DNA of 20,892 nucleotides from Deltaproteobacteria bacterium (GTDB taxonomy: Bacteria; Myxococcota_A; UBA9160; SMWR01): positions 1-20,892 of the forward strand of contig JAFDAW010000024.1 in the NCBI GenBank assembly GCA_019313605.1, given 5' to 3'. The notes below the pieces were generated by a model, which was not told the origin of the DNA, did no database searches, and saw only the letters and a program-made list of their open reading frames with translations. Of the stretch, positions 1 through 7,103 are shown piece by piece; within the stretch, counting starts at the first letter, position 1, and each line of letters starts with the position of its first letter. A program made the position numbers and the translations under genes.

Positions 1-1395
1 CAGCGCCTGGTCGCGAATTTGCGAAATGCCCTGCTCGCAGAGGATCTCGAGCCCCGCATTCGCGACACCCACAACCGGATCTTCGTCGAGCTTCCCGACG
101 CGGCCTCCGCGTCGGTCCTGACCCGGGTCTTCGGCATCCAGTCGATCTCCCTCGTCGAGCGGTGCCCCGCGGACAGCATCGAACGACTCGTCGACGCCGG
201 CGAAGAATTGTTCGGAAACCGGGTGACCGGCAAGCGCTTTGCGGTCCGGGCGCGAAGGGTCGGAGAGCGCTCGCAGATCGCGCTGCGGCCGCCGGACATC
301 GAACGCGAATTGGGAACCCGCCTGCTCGAGCGCTCGGCGGGAGTCGACCTGAGCAACCCCGAAGTAACGGTCTCCATTGAACTCATCGGGGGCGATGCCT
401 ACTTCTTTCCCGAGCGCATTGCGTGCCACGGAGGCCTTCCGATCGGAGCGAGCGGGCGTGCCATCACGTTGATGTCGGGTGGATTCGACTCCGCGGTCGC
501 CGCCTGGCAGTTGTTGAGGCGCGGCGTTCGGACCGATTACGCGTTTTGCAATCTCGGCGGCGAAACCCACCAACTCGGCGTCCTTCGGGTCGCCAAGGTG
601 CTCGCCGATCGTTGGTCTTACGGCGACCAACCGCGCCTTCACGCCATCGACTTCGCAGCTCTGACGGAGGAACTGCGAGCGCGAACCCAAATGCGCTATT
701 GGCAGGTGCTCTTGAAGCGCCTGATGGTGCGCGCGGCCGAGATTCTGGTTCGCGAGCGCCGCGCGTCGGCGATCATCACGGGAGAGGCGGTGGGCCAGGT
801 GTCCTCCCAGACGCTGCCAAACCTCGCAGTGATCTCGCGGGCTACGACCGAAACGATCTTGCGCCCGCTGATCGGTGCCAACAAAGACCAGATCATCGAC
901 ACGGCTCGCCTCATCGGCACCTACGATCTCTCCAAGATCGTCGGCGAATACTGCGCGATCGTGCCAACCCGCCCGGCGACCGCGGCGACCCTCGAGGCCA
1001 TCGAGGCGGAGGAAGCCAAGATCGATCTCTCGATCATCGAGGCCGCGGTAGCGGCGCGAAAAATCTTCAAGCTGCGCGAACTCGATGTGGAGACGCTGGG
1101 GATTCCGGATCTCGAAGTGGACCGCATTCCGGCTGGCGCCACCGTGATCGATCTACGCACGAAACCGGAATACCAGAGCTGGCATTGGCCCGATGCGCTG
1201 CTGCTGGATTTCGGCCAGGCCCTCAAGACCTATGCGAGCTTCGACCGCAACCAGACCTACGTGCTCTACTGCGAGATCGGACTCAAGAGCGCACATCTCG
1301 CCGAGTTCATGCGAAAAGAAGGGTTGAGCGCGTTTCACATCCCGGGCGGCTTGAAGACACTCAAGAAGATGGCCGCCCGCAGCGCGAACGGCTGA
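1..1395 (+). CDS. thiI: tRNA 4-thiouridine synthase ThiI with rhodanese domain (5' end outside window)
   Basis: ThiI adenylates U8 of tRNA and transfers sulfur to it; in some bacteria it also supplies sulfur for thiamine thiazole. The frame is open from base 1, and its first codons already align with the N-terminal ferredoxin-like region of E. coli ThiI, so about 20-25 residues are missing. The first possible in-window start (TTG at 19) is probably internal. Visible in order are the THUMP-type N-terminal half, the PP-loop SGGFDS (bases 475-492), the GEAVGQVSSQT segment, the EYC cysteine (codon 952-954, matching E. coli Cys344) and a C-terminal rhodanese-like domain. That domain carries the catalytic-type cysteine in LYCEIG (codon 1270-1272, matching Cys456). 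Both cysteines of the disulfide-relay mechanism are thus present, making this the long, rhodanese-bearing form. It converges on the hydrolase gene with a 5 bp gap. I see no thiamine genes nearby, so tRNA thiolation is the safer role. Confidence 0.95.
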   Translation, partial: QRLVANLRNALLAEDLEPRIRDTHNRIFVELPDAASASVLTRVFGIQSISLVERCPADSIERLVDAGEELFGNRVTGKRFAVRARRVGERSQIALRPPDIERELGTRLLERSAGVDLSNPEVTVSIELIGGDAYFFPERIACHGGLPIGASGRAITLMSGGFDSAVAAWQLLRRGVRTDYAFCNLGGETHQLGVLRVAKVLADRWSYGDQPRLHAIDFAALTEELRARTQMRYWQVLLKRLMVRAAEILVRERRASAIITGEAVGQVSSQTLPNLAVISRATTETILRPLIGANKDQIIDTARLIGTYDLSKIVGEYCAIVPTRPATAATLEAIEAEEAKIDLSIIEAAVAARKIFKLRELDVETLGIPDLEVDRIPAGATVIDLRTKPEYQSWHWPDALLLDFGQALKTYASFDRNQTYVLYCEIGLKSAHLAEFMRKEGLSAFHIPGGLKTLKKMAARSANG

Positions 1396-1400
1396 GGGAT

Positions 1401-2231
1401 TCACTCGGGAGTTTCGGCGGCGATCTTGCCGAGAAACTGCAGAGCGATGGTGTTGAAGGCCTCGCTCTCGTCGATGTTGGCCATGTGGCCCGCTCCCGGA
1501 ATCGTCTCGCGCTCCGCCCGAGGCAAACGCGCCGCCATGAGGTCCGCAGCGCGCAAGAAAGCGTCGTCCTTTTCTCCGACGGCGACCAGCGCCGGGCAAT
1601 CGATCTCGGCGAGTTCGTCGATGATCGGTGGCACCTGGGCGGCGATCTGCCGCTGGAAATGCACGAGACCCACGGGGTCCTGAAGCGCGATCGCGCGGAT
1701 CGCCGCCTGGGCGGCGGGTAGATCCGGACGCAGACCGATCAAGGTCGGGGCGGCTGCACTCTGCGCGAAGGCGGAAGATCCTTCGCTCTCGATCAGCGAC
1801 GCCGATCTCTCGGTCAATTCCGACCAACGCACCAGGGCTTCGGGATTTTTGAAGCCCGGCCCGGTCGCGATCAAGATCAGGCCGCGCACCCGCTCGGGGC
1901 TCTTGTGCGCAAAGTGCAACGACGCCAACCCCCCGAACGAAACCCCTCCCACCACGGCCCGTCTTCCCGGCGCCGCCCAATCGAGCACGCGACAGAGATC
2001 ATCCAGGACGCGATCAAATCGGTAGGCGGAGGGATCGCCGGGGGATTCGGAACGACCGTGCCCTCGATAATCCCAGAGGATCAGCTGTGCGCCGGCATCG
2101 ACAAAAGCCTCGACCTGCGGGCGAAAATTCTCGCAGGTGGTGCACAACCCGTTCGACAGGATCACGGGGATCCCGGCACCGTGAGATTCCGCGTAGAGAG
2201 CGACACCATCTTCGGCAATCAAAGTGGCCAT
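1401..2231 (-). CDS. alpha/beta hydrolase (276 aa)
   Basis: This is an alpha/beta-hydrolase fold enzyme of the small cytosolic type that includes 3-oxoadipate enol-lactonases and related esterases. The nucleophile elbow is GVSFGG at residues 96-101 (Ser98), the acid is in GEKDD (Asp222 or 223), and the histidine is in GAGHMA (His249). The WDYRGHGRS segment after strand 4 is typical. The usual oxyanion HG motif is replaced by SNGL near residue 26. I chose the ATG at 2231 because homology starts at MATLIAEDG. The frame stays open up to 2393, but that extension is arginine-rich and overlaps the SRPBCC gene. It is the last gene of a leftward set behind sppA and the SRPBCC gene, 37 bp after the latter. 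The substrate cannot be told from sequence. Confidence 0.88.
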   Translation of the reverse strand: MATLIAEDGVALYAESHGAGIPVILSNGLCTTCENFRPQVEAFVDAGAQLILWDYRGHGRSESPGDPSAYRFDRVLDDLCRVLDWAAPGRRAVVGGVSFGGLASLHFAHKSPERVRGLILIATGPGFKNPEALVRWSELTERSASLIESEGSSAFAQSAAAPTLIGLRPDLPAAQAAIRAIALQDPVGLVHFQRQIAAQVPPIIDELAEIDCPALVAVGEKDDAFLRAADLMAARLPRAERETIPGAGHMANIDESEAFNTIALQFLGKIAAETPE

Positions 2232-2268
2232 TGAAACCCTGCGTTCAATCAGAGAAAGCCAGCAATCG

Positions 2269-2709
2269 CTAGTCGGACTCGGAGGCCTCGCCCGCCTCGA
2301 TGCACGCTCGCAGCGATGACGCCATCTGCTCGATCTGGTCTCGCATCGGTGAGCGGATCGTGAACTCTGGAACGAGCGCCTTCGTCCGTCCAACCATCTT
2401 CAGCGTCACCTGCGTTCCGCTGCCTCGCTTCTTGAACGAAACCGTGCCCGAGAGTTCCTGCCACACGTTTCCATCGCAAACCTTCTCGAACGAGATGTGA
2501 CCGTTGGGAAGGGAGTGGAAGTGAAACGTCGCGACACCTTCCCTGCCGAGCGCGTTGTAGTGCGTTTGGGTGGTTCGCCGACTGCCTTCACGCTCCACGA
2601 TTTCGGTCTTGGCATCTGCGAACAGGCTCAGCAGGGTCTCGTCGAGGGACGCAATGCGGGAACTGAGTTCCGGTGGTCGATCGACCTCGAAGATCTTCTC
2701 AAGTCGCAC
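2269..2709 (-). CDS. SRPBCC/START-like small protein (146 aa)
   Basis: This is a short soluble protein with the alternating beta-strand pattern and long C-terminal helix of the SRPBCC (START/Bet v1-like) fold. It has an N-terminal strand with an FEVDRPPE turn, a central run of strands rich in G, T, F and H (residues 45-110), and a final amphipathic helix (about 120-140). Such proteins bind hydrophobic ligands or act as cyclases or co-chaperones; nothing here identifies a ligand. The start is GTG at 2709, preceded by a GGGAG Shine-Dalgarno motif eight bases upstream. It lies 27 bp after the sppA stop and 37 bp before the hydrolase start on the same strand, so co-transcription is likely. The family call rests on fold pattern rather than a signature motif and is moderate. 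Confidence 0.7.
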   Translation of the reverse strand: MRLEKIFEVDRPPELSSRIASLDETLLSLFADAKTEIVEREGSRRTTQTHYNALGREGVATFHFHSLPNGHISFEKVCDGNVWQELSGTVSFKKRGSGTQVTLKMVGRTKALVPEFTIRSPMRDQIEQMASSLRACIEAGEASESD

Positions 2710-2736
2710 GACGGAATCTCCCTTTCCAGTTCGACG

Positions 2737-4446
2737 CTAACGGATGTCGAACGCGAACGGTGGAACCAGTGCCGGCGCCTCTACCGGAGCCGCCTCGAAC
2801 CAGGTCTGCATCCGCTCGGCAAGGCCCTTCAGCGACGAAGTCGGTACGGCTTCGAGGGATACTCGCCTCAGCGTGTCGGTCAGCTGATCGAAGAGCGAAC
2901 CCGCCTCGGGGTAGGGAACCAGCGCGACATCCGCGTCCGCGTGGAGGCCTAGCGCCTGCTTGGCGCGCGAGACCGCCTGGCTCAGACCACCGAGCTCGTC
3001 GATCAGGCCGCGCTCGAATGCCTGCTCTCCTGTCCAGACGCGTCCCTGAGCGACCCCGTCCACCTGCTGCAAATCGAGCTCGCGCCCCGCCGCGACCCGT
3101 TCGATGAAGAGCCGATAGATCGCTTCGACCTCGCGATCCAGAACCGCAGCGGTCTCCGGCGATAGCGGCTCCGAGGAAATCTGGATACCCGCGTGTGCGC
3201 CTCGCGTCATCGTCTCCACGTTGATGTCGAGCTTGTCGAGAAGCCCCTTCAATACCGGCCTGAGCGCGAAGACGCCGATCGAACCCGTCACGCTTGCAGG
3301 TGGGGCGAGGATCGCGTCCGCACCGGCGGCGACGTAGTAGCCGCCCGATGCCGCGACGTTCGAAAACGAAGCAATCAGCGGCTTCCCGCTCCGCTTCGCG
3401 ACTTCCACGGCTCTCCAGATGATGTCCGCCGCGAGCACCGATCCACCGGGGCTATCGATTCGGAAGATGATCGCGTCGATTTCGGGATCGTCGGCCGCCG
3501 CTTCGAGCGCGTCCGCCACGGTGTCCGATGCCATCACCGGGTTTCCCCTGGAGGTCGCTCTCCCGTCGCCGACCACGACGTTGCCGCTTCCGTAGACCAG
3601 AGCGAATTGGGCGACGGGATCGAATCCCAGGCTTGCGGGATCGATCTGCGCGTAGTCGGCCGCCTCTACGATCGGACCCTCGAGCGATTCGAGAAGTTCA
3701 TCGAAGAACGTAATTTCATCGGCGAGACCGTTCTCGACCATATCCCGGGGTGTCATGGGCGCGATATCGATGATGGCTCGCACGGCCGAGGGAGTCAGCT
3801 TGCGACTTTCCGCAATCCCGGAAATGAACTGGTGGTTGATGGAATCGAGCAGGGAGTTCGCGGTCTCGCGATAGGCGTCCGACATCTCGTCACCGGTCAA
3901 AGTCTCGACGGCGCTCTTGTACCGGCCAGCGCGGGCGACATCGAATTCGATCCCGAATTTCTTCCACATCTGGCCGAGAAAGAAATACTCCCCCGCGAGG
4001 CCGACGACACCACCGAAACCGGCGGGAGAAATCTGGACTTCGCTCGCCGCGCTCGCCACGTAGTACTCGAGATTGGCGCCAAACCCGGCGACTTCGAGAT
4101 ACGCGACCGGGTGGCGACCCGCTTCTTCGAGTCTTCGAATCGCACCTCGCAACTCCTGGGCCTGCCCCCAGCCGATGGCGAGATTCCGAATGCGCAGAAC
4201 CACCGTTGAAATGCGGTCATCGCGCTCTGCTTTCTTCATTTCGGAGAGCAGCGCCGCGAACGACATCCCCGCATCCGTCAGAACCCGTGCCAACAGCGAC
4301 GGATCCTGCGACTCGGAGTAGCGGCCCTCGATCTGGATCACCAGGATGCTGCCGTCCTCGATCGACGGACCCTCGCCACCCGCCAGAAGCCACAGCAGGA
4401 CGAGGCCGACGGCCGCTACGATGATCAGCATTCGAAATTTGCGCAT
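2737..4446 (-). CDS. sppA: Signal peptide peptidase SppA, long 67K type (569 aa)
   Basis: SppA is a membrane-bound serine peptidase that degrades cleaved signal peptides in the inner membrane. This is the long, two-domain form seen in E. coli (protease IV). It has an N-terminal transmembrane anchor (about residues 6-22) and a first ClpP-like domain carrying the general-base lysine in GRYKSAVE (Lys177). The second domain carries DSPGGS (331-336) and the nucleophile in VAASGGYY (Ser367). The lysine and serine lie in separate halves, as in E. coli (Lys209/Ser409). The ATG at 4446 has an AGAGG Shine-Dalgarno motif. It is the first gene of a leftward group with an SRPBCC protein and an alpha/beta hydrolase, and it is divergent from the TPR genes starting at 4541. 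Confidence 0.95.
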   Translation of the reverse strand: MRKFRMLIIVAAVGLVLLWLLAGGEGPSIEDGSILVIQIEGRYSESQDPSLLARVLTDAGMSFAALLSEMKKAERDDRISTVVLRIRNLAIGWGQAQELRGAIRRLEEAGRHPVAYLEVAGFGANLEYYVASAASEVQISPAGFGGVVGLAGEYFFLGQMWKKFGIEFDVARAGRYKSAVETLTGDEMSDAYRETANSLLDSINHQFISGIAESRKLTPSAVRAIIDIAPMTPRDMVENGLADEITFFDELLESLEGPIVEAADYAQIDPASLGFDPVAQFALVYGSGNVVVGDGRATSRGNPVMASDTVADALEAAADDPEIDAIIFRIDSPGGSVLAADIIWRAVEVAKRSGKPLIASFSNVAASGGYYVAAGADAILAPPASVTGSIGVFALRPVLKGLLDKLDINVETMTRGAHAGIQISSEPLSPETAAVLDREVEAIYRLFIERVAAGRELDLQQVDGVAQGRVWTGEQAFERGLIDELGGLSQAVSRAKQALGLHADADVALVPYPEAGSLFDQLTDTLRRVSLEAVPTSSLKGLAERMQTWFEAAPVEAPALVPPFAFDIR

Positions 4447-4540
4447 TGCGAAGACCTCTAAAAAAAGATCGAAGGGGCGGAGGGGGCTGTCTCACGCCGT
4501 GCTGGTTACTTCATGAGATCCGGCAGGATCCTAATCTCCT
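4447..4540. promoter_or_regulatory. Divergent intergenic region between sppA and TPR gene
   Basis: This 94 bp gap must hold the leftward sppA promoter and a rightward promoter for the TPR pair. It contains an A-tract on the + strand (about 4460-4466) just upstream of sppA and a small inverted repeat GATCC-GGCA-GGATC at 4516-4530. I could not find convincing -35/-10 pairs, so no promoter position is called. Confidence 0.4.
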
Positions 4541-5005
4541 TTGACCGAATGGCCAAGCAAGTCCACGCCGCCATCCGAAGGATTCACCCGCCGGATAAAC
4601 AATCCAACACTTGGCGGGCCGCGCCGACGGGACTTCGGTAACCTCCCCCAATTGCCTCAAAGCGACCCAGACATCCTCGTCAGCCAGGCAGCCCGATTCC
4701 GCGAGCTGCTCGAGAACGATCCAACCGACCAACGGAGCTGGGCGGGATTGGGACGCACCCTGATGGAAATGGGCAGGCCTGCTGAAGCCGTCGAACCTCT
4801 TCAACGCGCCGTCGAACTCAAACCAGAAGACACCGCGGCTCACCGCGACCTGGGTCGGTCGCTGCTCGATTCGGACAACCCGACACTGGCCGCCGAGATT
4901 TTTGCCCGGGCGATCGGACTGGCCGAGGCAGCAGGTGACATCAGAACGGGTCACGAGATTCACTCCTTCCTGCGACAAGCCGAAAAAAGACTCGACCAAC
5001 GCTGA
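4541..5005 (+). CDS. TPR-repeat protein (up to 154 aa, start uncertain)
   Basis: This is a small soluble protein with two recognisable tetratricopeptide units, about residues 61-97 (WAGLGRTLMEMG, AVEPLQRAVELKPED) and 98-131 (HRDLGRSLLDSD, AAEIFARAIGLAE), and a short charged C-terminal helix. TPRs are protein-protein interaction scaffolds; the partner is unknown. The start used is TTG at 4541, which has no clear Shine-Dalgarno motif. The first ~40 residues are basic and proline-rich and do not look like a domain, so a later start (for example TTG at 4652) is possible. No signal peptide is seen. A second TPR gene follows 28 bp downstream and then a methyltransferase, all rightward and probably one operon. 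The frame is real because the TPR consensus holds, but the exact N-terminus is doubtful. Confidence 0.72.
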   Translation: MTEWPSKSTPPSEGFTRRINNPTLGGPRRRDFGNLPQLPQSDPDILVSQAARFRELLENDPTDQRSWAGLGRTLMEMGRPAEAVEPLQRAVELKPEDTAAHRDLGRSLLDSDNPTLAAEIFARAIGLAEAAGDIRTGHEIHSFLRQAEKRLDQR

Positions 5006-5033
5006 AATCAGACGCTTGATTTAGGATTCGCGA

Positions 5034-5372
5034 ATGTCCGGCGCCCGTGCACTCTACCGAGAAGGCTTCAAACACTTCGCCGAGGACCGTATCGACGAAG
5101 CGATCGATTGCTACCGACGCGCAGTGGACGCAGAACCCGACCTGGCCATTGCATGGAACGGTTTGTCGATGACGTTGAAGCGCAAGGGAGATCTCGATGG
5201 CGCGATCGAAGCCGGCCTGAAGATCGTCGAACTCGAATCCGATGACCCCCTGAGTCACACCAACTTGTCGATTCTCTATCAGGCAAAGGGCATGATTCAG
5301 CAAGCCGAGGACGAAAAGGCGCTCGCAATGCAGCTGCAGATGAAGGCGGAGAGCAAGGCGAAGGCCGACTGA
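5034..5372 (+). CDS. Small TPR protein (112 aa)
   Basis: This is almost entirely TPR: three helix-turn-helix units at about residues 3-37 (ALYREGFKHFAEDRIDEAI), 38-72 (AWNGLSMTLKRKGDLDGAI) and 73-107 (SHTNLSILYQAKGMIQQAE), ending in a lysine-rich tail. No signal peptide or membrane segment is visible, so it is probably cytosolic. The ATG at 5034 has an AGGA motif eight bases upstream. It sits 28 bp after another TPR gene and 15 bp before the O-methyltransferase gene, all on the + strand. It likely acts as an adaptor; the sequence names no partner. Small proteins of this shape are common in deltaproteobacterial-type genomes and usually unnamed. Confidence 0.85.
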   Translation: MSGARALYREGFKHFAEDRIDEAIDCYRRAVDAEPDLAIAWNGLSMTLKRKGDLDGAIEAGLKIVELESDDPLSHTNLSILYQAKGMIQQAEDEKALAMQLQMKAESKAKAD

Positions 5373-5387
5373 TCGGGAATAGGCTCC

Positions 5388-6050
5388 GTGGAAAAAAAAC
5401 CGAAGTCTATTCAATTGACCGCCGCGCTGCACGCGTACCTCGTCTCTCACGGAACGCCCCCAGACGAAATCCAATGCGAGTTGATCGACAAGACCCAGGC
5501 GCTCGGGGATGTCGCGATCATGCAGATCGCACCGGAGCAAGGCGCCTTCATGACCCTTCTCGCGCGGATTCTCGGTGCCCGGCGCGCGATCGAAATCGGC
5601 ACCTTCACGGGTTACTCGGCACTCTGCCTGGCGCGCGGACTCCCCGACGATGGCGAGCTCATTTGCTGCGACGTGAGCGAAGAGTGGACGAACGTCGGTC
5701 GACACTACTGGGAGAGAGCCGGAGTCGCCCACAAGATCGATCTTCGCATCGCCCCCGCAATCGAAACACTCGCCGATCTCGCCCGTGAACCGAACTTCGA
5801 TCTCGCGTTCATCGACGCCGACAAGACGGCCTATATCGCCTACTTCGAAGCGCTGCTGCCGCTGATTCGCGCTGGTGGAGTCATCCTGGTCGACAACGTG
5901 CTGTGGACGGGTGCAGTCGTCGATCCGGAGGCCAACGACGAAAACACCCTGGCAATCCGAAGATTCAACGACTTCGTCGCCGCCGATCCCCGCGTCGAAT
6001 GCGTGATGTTGCCGATCGCCGATGGTTTGACGCTGCTGCGCAAACGCTGA
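5388..6050 (+). CDS. Class I SAM-dependent O-methyltransferase, CCoAOMT-like (220 aa)
   Basis: The enzyme belongs to the cation-dependent O-methyltransferase family (Methyltransf_3; caffeoyl-CoA/catechol type). These transfer a methyl group from S-adenosylmethionine to a hydroxyl of a small aromatic or catechol-like substrate. The SAM-binding motif I is IEIGTFTGYSA at residues 68-78. The metal-binding pair appears as FIDADK (141-146) and LVDNVLW (167-173). The length is normal for the family. The start is GTG at 5388, with a purine-rich GGGAATAGG just upstream. It is third in a rightward group behind two TPR genes, and its stop lies 6 bp from the stop of the convergent pseudouridine synthase gene. 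The family call is firm, but nothing nearby suggests a substrate. Confidence 0.93.
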   Translation: MEKKPKSIQLTAALHAYLVSHGTPPDEIQCELIDKTQALGDVAIMQIAPEQGAFMTLLARILGARRAIEIGTFTGYSALCLARGLPDDGELICCDVSEEWTNVGRHYWERAGVAHKIDLRIAPAIETLADLAREPNFDLAFIDADKTAYIAYFEALLPLIRAGGVILVDNVLWTGAVVDPEANDENTLAIRRFNDFVAADPRVECVMLPIADGLTLLRKR

Positions 6051-6056
6051 CCGGGA

Positions 6057-7004
6057 TCACGCTCCGCGGGAAAGCGCCGCGCAATCGGCGAGTGCCGCCT
6101 CGAAATCAGCGGGATCCGGGCTGCTCGCCTCGATCTCGCCCCAGCTCGCGTGAGCGGCGTGGAGCATCTGACGCGGCACCGCGATCGGATCACTCGCGGG
6201 GCCGTAGGTGCGGTCTCCGAGGACCGGAAAACCGAGGTGGGCCAGCGAGACGCGAATTTGATGGAGAAAGCCGGTCTTGGGCCTCACTTCGACGAGCGTC
6301 ACGCCGCCGAAGACTTCGAGTGAGCGCCAACGCAGCACGCCGATGTGGACTCCGCGCGCCCGCTCGAGTTCCGCTTCGGCGACCACGCGCACCCGCGCGG
6401 GACGGTGGCGGGCCGTGACCAGTCCGACCTCGAGACTCCCCTCTCCTTCGAGTGCGCCGATCACGAGCGCGCGATAGATCTTTTCGACGAGGTGCTCGCG
6501 AAAGGCTCCGCGCAAGCGCTGCCAGGCCGCCTCTTCCGTCCCAAACAGCAGCACGCCCGAAGTATCGACGTCGAGCCGGTGGACGACCCCACTTCGCAAA
6601 CCGCCCTCCCCCACACCATGAATCTCGGGAAATCGGCCGATCAGCGCGTTCAACGCGGTGTCCACCTCATCCTCGCGGAGCGGGTGCACGGGAGTCCCGG
6701 CGGGCTTGTCGACCGCCAGCCAGCCACTTCCGCTCGCGAGCAACGGGAGCGGCTGATCGGGAGCGGACAGCGCCCGCTGGTCTTCGGGCCTCGCGAAGGG
6801 GGTCACCTCGATGACGGGCCCCGGCTGAAGATTCAAGCCCTTGGCGTCTTCATTCACGCTGCGCCCCCCGACGCTCACGGCGCCGCGCGCGAGCAGCCGA
6901 CGCACCTGCGAGCGCGAGAGCCTCAGATGTTCGGCGAGAAACCGGTCGAGGCGCTGGCCGCGATCTTCTTCCCGGATGGGCAGGGATTGGCGGGGTTCGG
7001 TCAT
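6057..7004 (-). CDS. RluA-family pseudouridine synthase with S4 domain (315 aa)
   Basis: The enzyme isomerises specific uridines of rRNA or tRNA to pseudouridine. An N-terminal S4 RNA-binding domain (about residues 18-50, RLDRFLAEHLRLSRSQVRR) is followed by the catalytic domain. That domain has WLAVDKPAGTPVHP (95-108), the active-site motif HRLDVDTSG at 142-150 (catalytic Asp145) and the later TGFLHQIRVSLAHLG segment with GDRTYG. The architecture matches the RluC/RluD branch of the RluA family, but the target nucleotide cannot be assigned, so no symbol is given. The start ATG at 7004 lacks a visible Shine-Dalgarno motif, and a candidate -10 lies only 8 bases upstream (see promoter entry). It converges with the O-methyltransferase gene and diverges from the citramalate synthase gene. 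Confidence 0.93.
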   Translation of the reverse strand: MTEPRQSLPIREEDRGQRLDRFLAEHLRLSRSQVRRLLARGAVSVGGRSVNEDAKGLNLQPGPVIEVTPFARPEDQRALSAPDQPLPLLASGSGWLAVDKPAGTPVHPLREDEVDTALNALIGRFPEIHGVGEGGLRSGVVHRLDVDTSGVLLFGTEEAAWQRLRGAFREHLVEKIYRALVIGALEGEGSLEVGLVTARHRPARVRVVAEAELERARGVHIGVLRWRSLEVFGGVTLVEVRPKTGFLHQIRVSLAHLGFPVLGDRTYGPASDPIAVPRQMLHAAHASWGEIEASSPDPADFEAALADCAALSRGA

Positions 7005-7012
7005 CAGGCGAG

Positions 7013-7040
7013 GTTAGACGGTCCGGAGTGGCCTGGGCAA
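7013..7040 (-). promoter_or_regulatory. Candidate promoter for the pseudouridine synthase gene
   Basis: Read on the minus strand, TTGCCC (7040-7035) and TCTAAC (7018-7013) are separated by 16 bases, each matching the sigma70 hexamers at four of six positions. Only 8 bases separate the -10 from the ATG, so a transcript from here would have almost no leader. The matches are weak and by eye only. Confidence 0.35.
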
Positions 7041-7051
7041 AGCCTCGCCGG

Positions 7052-7081
7052 TTGACAGCGCGAGACTGCGAGCGAGATTCT
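7052..7081 (+). promoter_or_regulatory. Candidate sigma70 promoter of the citramalate synthase gene
   Basis: A perfect TTGACA lies at 7052-7057. A poor -10 (GATTCT, 7076-7081) follows at 18 bases. The predicted transcription start falls near 7088, just before the GGAG ribosome-binding motif at 7094-7097 that serves the GTG at 7104. No leader peptide or attenuator is visible between promoter and gene. Confidence 0.5.
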
Positions 7082-7103
7082 CTCGGCCCACTCGGAGATT
7101 GGC

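Noticed and set aside
423..1721. A 432-codon + frame overlapping thiI and the hydrolase gene.
   Set aside because: Its product is extremely arginine-rich and crosses the stops of two well-supported genes on opposite strands; it is a shadow frame.
2232..2393. N-terminal extension of the alpha/beta hydrolase to 2393.
   Set aside because: The extra residues are arginine-rich, overlap the SRPBCC gene and precede the point where the hydrolase fold begins.
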